Shown: one piece after another, positions 1 through 5,092 of the stretch | Position numbering within the stretch: position 1 is the stretch's first letter | Layout of the letters: each line of letters opens with the position of its first letter | Program-made: the position numbers and the translations under genes | The notes under the pieces: generated by a model | The model's input: the letters and a program-made list of their open reading frames with translations, nothing else | Told to the model about the DNA's origin: nothing | The model's database searches: none | Source: Candidatus Marinamargulisbacteria bacterium SCGC AAA071-K20 | GTDB lineage: Bacteria; Margulisbacteria; Marinamargulisbacteria; GCA-2716485; AAA071-K20 | DNA length: 6,222 bases | Reading direction: 5' to 3' | Assembly: GCA_003265975.1 (NCBI GenBank) | Contig: QFBU01000074.1 | Coordinates: forward strand, 1-6,222

Positions 1-1536
1 AAAATTAAAAAAGGATCTATTACTACAAAAATTATTAAAGAAGCAATTAAAAAGAAAGTTGCTGAAGATGTGCTCAGTATCTCTCATATTGAAGATAAAA
101 TTGCACGCTTTGCGCAATCTTACTTATTTGCACATACGCCTCATTTTTTTGATGTGTATTTAGACAACATTAAAAAAGTGAAAAAAAATGAAGTAGTAAG
201 CGCTGCAAATTCATTTTTCGACTTCTCAAGAACGGTTATAACAATACTAAAACCAGTGCTTACAGAAAAAGAAAAAAAGAAAAAAATCTATTCAAAGAAT
301 AGTTTGAAACCTGAATTAATAACATTAAAAAATGGACTTAAAGTAATACTCAAAGAAGACCACTCAATACCAAAAACACATGCAAAGCTTATTTCACTCG
401 GAGGGCTAAGAAACGAAACTAGCAAGAACAACGGAATTGGTCACTTTGTATCTGAACTTTTAGGAAAAGAAACTAAAAACCACACTAAACAACAATTACA
501 AAATCTATTTGAAGGAAATGGAGCCCATTTCCAAGCCCATGTGGGAAATAATACCTTTTATTGTAATTTAGCGTGTCTAGCAGAAGACTTCCAAACGCTG
601 CTTCCTATTTTTAAAGACGCTATTTTCAATACAAAATTTTCTGAATCAGAAATCAAAGAACTAAAACGTCTAACACTACAGTGGATCTCTCAACGTACTG
701 ATGATTGGCACTCACATGGATACTATCATTTCAAAAAAGAATTTTATCAAAACCATCCCTATCAATTAAATATACTTGGAGAAGAAAAAACGGTTTCAAA
801 ATTTACAAAAAAAGATTTAGAAAGTTATTACACGTCACTTTTTAGTACAAACGAAATGGTACTCTCAATTGTAGGCGACTTTGATAAGAAAAAAACAATT
901 TCAAAACTTAATGCTCTCTTTGGCTCATTAAAAATCAAGAAACCTGAACCTAAAAAGCTAAGTCGAAAATCGCATACGAAAATGTCAAATCAACATTTTG
1001 ATATTCCACAAAATGTAGGCGCAATATTTATGGGCTTTGATGGAGAAACATTCAAAAATACGAAAAATTGCGTAAAACTCGATCTTTTAAATACTATTGT
1101 ATCTGGGATGGCCTACCCAACTGGACGACTTCATCAAGAACTTAGAGAAAAAGGTCTTGTTTATATGGTTCATGCTACTAATCAAGCTGGTTGTGAAACG
1201 GGTCACTTCTTAATTAATGCTTTAACGAGTAAAAAGAACATAAATGATGTACTTAAAATTATAAATAGAGAGCTTAAACAAGTTCAAAACGCACCTACAA
1301 GTAAAAAAGAATTTGAACAGGCCATTGCTCAAATGAAGTTTTACTATAAAGACAGAGCGTCTTCGACAGAAAGTTTAACACTTATGATGAGTATAGATGA
1401 GCTTTACGGACGAGGCTTTAATTATTACGAAACAATAAATAAAGAAATAGATAATTTAGATAAAAAAGACATCCAAATCACTGCCAAAAAATATCTAAAA
1501 AATGCTCAGCTATTTACGTTTTCTAAAAAAGACTAA
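1..1536 (+). CDS. M16-family (pitrilysin-like) peptidase, C-terminal part, 5' end cut by window
   Basis: The frame is open from base 1, so the GTG at 70 is internal and this is the last 511 residues of a longer protein. Residues 1 to about 85 look like the end of an M16 C-domain (closing with TVITILKPV). A lysine-rich linker follows (about residues 86-100), then a second M16 unit starting at LITLKNGLKVILKEDHS. This matches the double-length M16 architecture in which two units form a clamp around unfolded peptides. In the second unit the zinc motif HxxEH is replaced by HFVSE (codons from 442), so this half should be non-catalytic, as is common for the second half of such fusions. The substrate-binding region is preserved as LHQELREKGLVYMVHA (about 1129-1176). 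Activity would depend on the unseen first unit. Location is probably periplasmic or envelope, but no signal peptide is in view. Stop TAA is at 1534-1536. Family assignment is firm; the substrate is unknown. Confidence 0.88.
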   Translation, partial: KIKKGSITTKIIKEAIKKKVAEDVLSISHIEDKIARFAQSYLFAHTPHFFDVYLDNIKKVKKNEVVSAANSFFDFSRTVITILKPVLTEKEKKKKIYSKNSLKPELITLKNGLKVILKEDHSIPKTHAKLISLGGLRNETSKNNGIGHFVSELLGKETKNHTKQQLQNLFEGNGAHFQAHVGNNTFYCNLACLAEDFQTLLPIFKDAIFNTKFSESEIKELKRLTLQWISQRTDDWHSHGYYHFKKEFYQNHPYQLNILGEEKTVSKFTKKDLESYYTSLFSTNEMVLSIVGDFDKKKTISKLNALFGSLKIKKPEPKKLSRKSHTKMSNQHFDIPQNVGAIFMGFDGETFKNTKNCVKLDLLNTIVSGMAYPTGRLHQELREKGLVYMVHATNQAGCETGHFLINALTSKKNINDVLKIINRELKQVQNAPTSKKEFEQAIAQMKFYYKDRASSTESLTLMMSIDELYGRGFNYYETINKEIDNLDKKDIQITAKKYLKNAQLFTFSKKD

Positions 1537-1537
1537 C

Positions 1538-2350
1538 TTACTTTTTCTTCTTCAAAAGAAATGTCAGGCCTAGTCCAAAAAGAAATGCCAGAATTGAATA
1601 CAAAGCTATCACACCAGATGGAACACCAGGCCATATTTTAAAAATAGAGGCCATCATTAGTCCTAATATGAAATAGTATGTCAGCGCAGGAAACAATTTT
1701 AATGCCCAAGAAATTAATTTTGTAAAAAGAACTAACCCTATAAATCCACCAGCCGCTACATATAGTAGAATATCAAAGTTAAATTCTGAAACAGCAGATA
1801 AAATCACACCATAACTTCCCATTAAAAGAAGTAAAAACGAACCACTAATTCCAGGAAGAACCATCGCCGAGGTTCCAATAACACCAGAAAGAAATAAAAA
1901 GGCTTTAACAAAAAGTGTCATTTCTTGACCCGGTAGAAAAATAAAGGACACTGTAGGAAAAAACCATAGACTAAACACAGCGGCGGCACCTAAACAAAAA
2001 CTAATACCTTTTTTAAGGTCAACGCGCATGTTTTTATGTGAAGTATATACAACAGGAAAGCTACCAATAATTAAGCCCAGAAAAAAGAAATGAGTAGGCT
2101 CCATATGAAATTCTAAAAGGTAAGAAATTAACCTAGAAAACATAAATACACCTAAAAGAGCACCCACAGTAATTTGGAATAGGAACGTAAAGTAAGACGC
2201 TTTTATTGATTTAGAAAAAAAGCCACTGACAGAGTCAATAATTTTGTCATATATACCAAGTATTACAGCCATAGTACCGCCACTCACTCCAGGTATTATA
2301 TTAGCAATACCTATTAACATTCCGTGGCAAAGTGTTTTAATAATAGACAT
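1538..2350 (-). CDS. DUF368 membrane protein, probable undecaprenyl-phosphate transporter
   Basis: A 270-residue polytopic inner-membrane protein of the DUF368 family (Pfam PF04018). Members such as PopT have been linked to returning undecaprenyl phosphate, the lipid carrier for cell-wall and surface-glycan synthesis, across the membrane. The family signature IIPGVSGGTMAVILGIYD is at residues 18-35. A second related segment, VLPGISGSFLLLLMGSYG, is at 164-181, so the two halves look like an internal duplication. Most of the rest is hydrophobic helix, ending in a short lysine tail (KKKK) expected on the cytoplasmic side. Length is normal for the family. The ATG at 2350 leaves about 18 residues before the signature, as usual; Met11 is an alternative without a better ribosome site. 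No Shine-Dalgarno is visible, but TAGAAT lies 6 nt upstream of the ATG. The gene is convergent with the M16 gene, with one base between the stops. Function is inferred from the family only. Confidence 0.9.
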   Translation of the reverse strand: MSIIKTLCHGMLIGIANIIPGVSGGTMAVILGIYDKIIDSVSGFFSKSIKASYFTFLFQITVGALLGVFMFSRLISYLLEFHMEPTHFFFLGLIIGSFPVVYTSHKNMRVDLKKGISFCLGAAAVFSLWFFPTVSFIFLPGQEMTLFVKAFLFLSGVIGTSAMVLPGISGSFLLLLMGSYGVILSAVSEFNFDILLYVAAGGFIGLVLFTKLISWALKLFPALTYYFILGLMMASIFKIWPGVPSGVIALYSILAFLFGLGLTFLLKKKK

Positions 2351-2356
2351 ATATCA

Positions 2357-2384
2357 ATTCTACCCACAAATTAAGATAAAGCAA
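2357..2384 (-). promoter_or_regulatory. Possible promoter of the DUF368 gene (leaderless type)
   Basis: On the minus strand a -10-like TAGAAT (2362-2357) follows a weak -35-like TTGCTT (2384-2379) with a 16-nt spacer. Only 6 nt separate TAGAAT from the ATG at 2350, so transcription would begin at or next to the start codon. No Shine-Dalgarno sequence is present. The -35 matches consensus at only three positions, so the call is tentative. It would lie back-to-back with a plus-strand promoter at 2386-2415. Confidence 0.3.
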
Positions 2385-2385
2385 G

Positions 2386-2415
2386 TTGGCAATATTTTTA
2401 GCTTAGAAGTATATT
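2386..2415 (+). promoter_or_regulatory. Possible sigma-70-type promoter reading into the 2420-2830 region
   Basis: TTGGCA (2386-2391) and TATATT (2410-2415) are separated by 18 nt, close to the TTGACA/TATAAT consensus. The predicted start is near 2422, about 55 nt upstream of the ATG at 2477. It points away from the DUF368 gene and into the gene-poor interval. In AT-rich DNA such matches arise by chance, so this is moderate evidence at best. Confidence 0.35.
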
Positions 2416-2476
2416 TTAGAAAACCCCAAAGAAAGTCCTATCAATTCCTATCTAATACTAATTTAAAGGAACACCA

Positions 2477-2752
2477 ATGATTAACCCGATAATTTCAACT
2501 CCAGTCTCAACACCTACCCATCAAAAACGACCAAAAAAATTAGTAGATTACCTACCAGCTTTTCAAGCAGCAGAGTCGGCAAACAGTCTTTGCTTGAAGA
2601 GCACAAGAACCGCAAGTGATGAAAATGGAAGGCATGGCGTAAGGAATCTTTCTAGAACAAACTGCGAAGACTATAGTAAGACATTAAAAACCAAAAAAAG
2701 CGATGCCACTTCACGAATAGCGAGGAAATTTTGTCAAGTGTGGTATTTCTGA
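2477..2752 (+). CDS. Small hypothetical ORF, 91 residues, coding status uncertain
   Basis: I do not recognise this product. The case for it is its start: AAAGGA (2465-2470) lies 6 nt before the ATG, and a promoter-like pair sits about 60 nt further upstream. The predicted protein is basic and polar, with many Lys/Arg, Ser and Thr, three cysteines, no hydrophobic segment and no known motif. Its last codons and stop fall inside the left arm of a long hairpin (2726-2830), so either the hairpin is part of its mRNA or the reading frame is incidental to a structured RNA. Bases from about 2560 to 2670 look less AT-rich than the surroundings and contain a 12-bp stem-loop, which argues for RNA or a foreign remnant rather than an ordinary gene. 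No homology can be claimed. Confidence 0.3.
   Translation: MINPIISTPVSTPTHQKRPKKLVDYLPAFQAAESANSLCLKSTRTASDENGRHGVRNLSRTNCEDYSKTLKTKKSDATSRIARKFCQVWYF
2558..2602 (+). other. 12-bp stem with 21-nt loop
   Basis: GCTTTTCAAGCA (2558-2569) pairs with TGCTTGAAGAGC (2591-2602) over 12 consecutive positions, with one T-G pair (2561-2599) that is a G-U wobble only in a plus-strand RNA. The loop is 2570-2590. Parts of the 3' arm could instead pair elsewhere: AGTCTTTGC (2585-2593) with GCGAAGACT (2664-2672), or GCAAA (2579-2583) with TTTGC (2589-2593). The interval therefore has several competing folds. Confidence 0.45.
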
Positions 2753-2830
2753 GAAAAGTTACGGGTGGGAGCATATATAAATATGTGACCAGTCGTAACA
2801 TTTCTCAAAATGCCACAATTGGCCAAATTT
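2726..2830. repeat. 105-nt imperfect palindrome / long hairpin downstream of ychF
   Basis: The left arm (2726-2763) and right arm (2794-2830) are nearly complementary. From outside in: AAATTT pairs with AAATTT, a short imperfect part, TGTGG with CCACA, T-G at 2744-2812, ATTT with AAAT, one bulged C (2749), TGAGAAA with TTTCTCA, an A-A mismatch (2757-2800), and GTTACG with CGTAAC. Inside, GGT (2764-2766) can pair with ACC (2788-2790) and CATAT (2772-2776) with ATATG (2781-2785), capped by a 4-nt loop. About 34 of 38 left-arm bases pair when the two T-G pairs are counted. It begins 8 bp past the ychF stop codon and overlaps the 3' end of the small ORF on the other strand. No U-run follows directly on either strand, so it is not a typical intrinsic terminator. 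It could be a MITE/REP-like element, a bidirectional transcript end, or part of a structured RNA. Confidence 0.85.
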
Positions 2831-2837
2831 ACCGCTA

Positions 2838-3932
2838 TTAATTGTTGAAGAGGAACTCTACTACGTCTCCATCGGCCATCTTATATTCTTTACCTTCTTG
2901 TCTAAGAAGCCCCTTCTCACGGGCCCCTACCATACCGTTACAAGTTACATAGTCGTCATAGGACACCACATTAGCCCGAATAAAGCCCTTCTCAAAGTCT
3001 GTGTGAATAACACCTGCCGCTTGAGGTGCTGTACATTCTGCGGGAATTGTCCAAGCTCTGGTTTCTTTTTCGCCTGTTGTTAAATAGGTTTGAAGACCAA
3101 GCAACTTAAAACAAGACTTAGCTAAACGTCCTAACCCTGATTCATTAAGACCATATTGTGATAAAAACTCAAGTTGATCAGCTGCGTCTAATGCTGAAAC
3201 TTCTTCTTCTAATTTTACAGAAATAACAAATACTTCGTCTCCAGATTGCTTGGCGTACTCTTGAACTTTAGTCACCAGATCATTAGGTTTTCCGAGGTTG
3301 TCTTCAGAGACATTTGCTATGTATACTACTTTTTTACTTGTGAGAAAATGATACCCTTTTATTAAATCTTGTTGATCTTCGGTTAGCTCAACTTTTCTTA
3401 GTGGAATTGAATTTGAAAGACTCTCTTCAAATTTAGTGAATATTGCTAAACATTTAATATCATCTTCTTGCTTCGCTTTAATTTTTTTCTGTAAAGAAGA
3501 AACAAGTTTTTGAACCATATCCAGATCTGAAAGTAATAACTCAGAATTAATAATTTCTATATCATCAATGGGATCAACTCTGTCATATACATGAATAATA
3601 TTATCGTCTTCAAAACAACGAACGACATGAGCTATTGCTGAAGATTCACGAATATTGGATAAGAACTGATTGCCTAACCCTTCTCCTTTTGAAGCCCCTT
3701 TTACTAATCCAGCAATATCAACAAATTCAATAGTTGCTTCAAGTAGCTTCTTAGATCCAGATATATCAGAAAGTACTTTCAGACGTGAGTCAGGAATAGC
3801 TACAATTCCAGAATTAGGTTCTATTGTACAAAATGGAAAATTTTCTGAACTAACAGTAGCATTAGTTATCGCATTAAATAAACACGACTTTCCAACATTT
3901 GGTAAACCCACAATTCCAATCTTTAACGCCAT
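2838..3932 (-). CDS. ychF: YchF, ribosome-associated redox-responsive ATPase (OBG-family P-loop NTPase)
   Basis: A complete 364-residue YchF, the universally conserved OBG-family NTPase that prefers ATP over GTP and associates with ribosomes. The P-loop GLPNVGKS is at residues 9-16 and the G3 motif DIAG at 72-75. The base-specificity motif is NVSE (207-210) instead of NKxD, the family hallmark that explains ATP preference. Cys35 in NFPFCTIEP matches the cysteine tied to redox control in E. coli YchF, and His114 in NIIH matches the residue proposed to be catalytic. A central helical region (about 130-200) and a C-terminal TGS domain (about 280-364, with TAPQAAGVIHTDFEKGFIRA) complete the fold. 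The residue after the P-loop serine is Cys17 where E. coli has Thr. The ATG at 3932 lies 6 bp after the stop of the acidic-tail gene and has only a weak purine-rich site, so translational coupling is likely. Cytoplasmic. Confidence 0.97.
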   Translation of the reverse strand: MALKIGIVGLPNVGKSCLFNAITNATVSSENFPFCTIEPNSGIVAIPDSRLKVLSDISGSKKLLEATIEFVDIAGLVKGASKGEGLGNQFLSNIRESSAIAHVVRCFEDDNIIHVYDRVDPIDDIEIINSELLLSDLDMVQKLVSSLQKKIKAKQEDDIKCLAIFTKFEESLSNSIPLRKVELTEDQQDLIKGYHFLTSKKVVYIANVSEDNLGKPNDLVTKVQEYAKQSGDEVFVISVKLEEEVSALDAADQLEFLSQYGLNESGLGRLAKSCFKLLGLQTYLTTGEKETRAWTIPAECTAPQAAGVIHTDFEKGFIRANVVSYDDYVTCNGMVGAREKGLLRQEGKEYKMADGDVVEFLFNN

Positions 3933-3938
3933 AGTTTT

Positions 3939-4475
3939 TTAATTTTCTTCTGGACTGGATTCTTTTTCTTCTTCAAAAGATTCATCCAAACTAGCATCAT
4001 CCGATGTCTCTTCATTGTTTTCGCCATCTTCTTCTTCGTCTTCATCATCAGATCCAGTATCAATAGTTTTAACAACGGTATCAAATCGGTTTGCAACAAG
4101 ATTAGAATCTTGTTTATCATATTCAGGAAAGTAAGTTAAAAATGTTTTCAAATCTATAAAACTTTCACCTAAATGGCTTATATAAGCATAACGTCTCCAG
4201 ATTCTATCAAAAAACTTTGATACAATTACGTCTTCAAAATTTTGAATCAAGTCCAACATATGACCAATTTTACTTAATCTATTAGATAGAATTTGTTCCT
4301 GTATGTCATTACCAGACGCTTCTATTTTGTCCATGAAGTCTTCATAGAACTTCACTATTTCTTCACCACGAAATAATATATCTTCATCATTTACTCTAAT
4401 AGAGGCAGGCTCAAAAATTATAAACGATTGCATTCTTGAAACATAACTACCATCTTTTTCTTCAAATAAGTTCAT
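3939..4475 (-). CDS. Hypothetical protein with highly acidic C-terminal tail, upstream of ychF
   Basis: A 178-residue protein I do not recognise. Residues 1 to about 138 are mixed and mainly helical in character, including an aromatic and basic patch FFDRIWRRYAYISHLGESF (88-106). No signal peptide or membrane segment is seen. Residues 140-178 form a disordered tail in which 21 of 39 residues are Asp or Glu and only one is Lys. Such tails can mimic nucleic acid or contact basic ribosomal or DNA-binding surfaces, but that is inference. The start ATG at 4475 has a clear Shine-Dalgarno, GAGGG (4485-4481), 5 nt upstream. It follows the cysteine-cluster gene by 37 bp and precedes ychF by 6 bp, so it is almost certainly in the same transcript as ychF and may work with it. 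It is probably cytoplasmic. The reading frame is credible because of its length, its ribosome site and its close packing between two real genes. Confidence 0.8.
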   Translation of the reverse strand: MNLFEEKDGSYVSRMQSFIIFEPASIRVNDEDILFRGEEIVKFYEDFMDKIEASGNDIQEQILSNRLSKIGHMLDLIQNFEDVIVSKFFDRIWRRYAYISHLGESFIDLKTFLTYFPEYDKQDSNLVANRFDTVVKTIDTGSDDEDEEEDGENNEETSDDASLDESFEEEKESSPEEN

Positions 4476-4512
4476 CTATTCCCTCTTCTCTAAAAAAATT
4501 ACAACCCCCATT

Positions 4513-5046
4513 CTACACAAGCTTATTTAATAAACAAACCTTTTTTATACGTTTATTTAATGAATGGCTTCGAACGTGGGTATATTTTTGCTTTTGTTTT
4601 ACTTTATATCCACACCCTTGACGAATATAGTCGTACACTAAAAATCCACTATACGGATAATTTTTACAGAGTTGAGGTCTATTTAAATACTCTTGGCATA
4701 AATTATCATCGCTTAAATTTGAACAAGAAAAATGTTTAATTCCACCATTTTTTTTGAATTCTGGAATAAAAGATTTATACGAAATATTTTTTTTTAAAAG
4801 TTTTTTAAATTGTTTAAAAGTTGAAATAGACTTTCCAAAAAAAGTGAGTCGTAGTTTTTTACAACATTGCCCAGAGTTTTGACATCCCCCGTCTATATAA
4901 AACAACTGGCACTTCAAAAAATCCCATATATGATTAGCGACTTTCCGATTGTTTAGCGTCCATTCATTAAGAAGATATAAACCATACCAAAAATAAAAAG
5001 AAACAGATCTAAACCAAGGGTCCCGAAGTGATTTTTCTAGAAACAT
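4513..5046 (-). CDS. YkgJ-type cysteine-cluster protein (putative metal/Fe-S binding)
   Basis: A 177-residue protein with the cysteine pattern of the YkgJ/CxxCxxCC family (Pfam PF03692), thought to bind zinc or an iron-sulphur centre; its cellular role is not well defined. The first cluster is GGCQNSGQCC (Cys55, Cys61, Cys62). The family's second cysteine is Ser58 here, giving CxxSxxCC. The second part has Cys108, Cys117 and Cys127 in the typical C..Y..RP..CKNYP context, followed by Cys145 (QGCGY). The N-terminal 50 residues are rich in aromatics, with no clear cleavable signal. The C-terminus is lysine-rich. The ATG at 5046 is the only possible start, because an in-frame stop lies two codons upstream. 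No Shine-Dalgarno is present, but a -10-like TATTAT ends 7 nt before it. It heads a likely operon with the acidic-tail gene and ychF. Confidence 0.75.
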   Translation of the reverse strand: MFLEKSLRDPWFRSVSFYFWYGLYLLNEWTLNNRKVANHIWDFLKCQLFYIDGGCQNSGQCCKKLRLTFFGKSISTFKQFKKLLKKNISYKSFIPEFKKNGGIKHFSCSNLSDDNLCQEYLNRPQLCKNYPYSGFLVYDYIRQGCGYKVKQKQKYTHVRSHSLNKRIKKVCLLNKLV

Positions 5047-5053
5047 ACACTAT

Positions 5054-5059
5054 ATAATA
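5054..5059 (-). promoter_or_regulatory. -10-like element abutting the cysteine-cluster gene (possible leaderless start)
   Basis: On the minus strand TATTAT (5059-5054) ends 7 nt before the ATG at 5046, so a transcript would start at about the A of the start codon. The -35 position holds only a poor match (CATTAC with a 17-nt spacer). No Shine-Dalgarno lies between. It sits in the 46-bp gap after the fibre-like gene and would drive the cysteine-cluster, acidic-tail and ychF genes. Confidence 0.35.
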
Positions 5060-5092
5060 CAGTAGAAAAGTTAGGCGTAATGATTTTTTTAT

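Noticed and set aside
1526..1546. Possible bidirectional terminator between the M16 and DUF368 genes
   Set aside because: AAAAAG pairs with CTTTTT around a 9-nt loop containing both stop codons, but the stem is only six mostly A-T pairs, too weak to call.
2244..2480. 78-codon plus-strand ORF
   Set aside because: Mostly antisense to the conserved N-terminus of the DUF368 protein, then runs through the divergent promoter region; no family features.
2559..2631. Short minus-strand reading with CGSC and CRLCC cysteine pairs, 27 codons
   Set aside because: Too short, no ribosome site, and the cysteine spacing could be a by-product of the stem-loop; no support for a protein.
2558..2700. Known RNA families (c-di-GMP riboswitch, tmRNA, SRP RNA, tRNA)
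   Set aside because: GGCAAAC at 2578-2584 recalls the GEMM core, but the rest of the conserved motif is absent, and no tRNA-like or SRP-like signature was found.
2351..2837. CRISPR array, transposase gene or integrase site
   Set aside because: No regularly spaced repeats, no transposase-like reading frame in six frames, and no tRNA end nearby.
2898..3083. Plus-strand ORF within ychF
   Set aside because: Antisense to the conserved TGS domain of ychF.
3670..3942. 90-codon plus-strand ORF
   Set aside because: Antisense to the ychF P-loop and G3 region; a shadow of strongly conserved codons.
3923..4120. 65-codon minus-strand ORF rich in Lys and Met
   Set aside because: A shifted-frame reading of the GAA/GAT-rich acidic tail of the 178-aa protein.
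4436..4621. Plus-strand ORF across the gap between two minus-strand genes
   Set aside because: Overlaps the start of one real gene and the end of another, with no start signals or recognisable motif.
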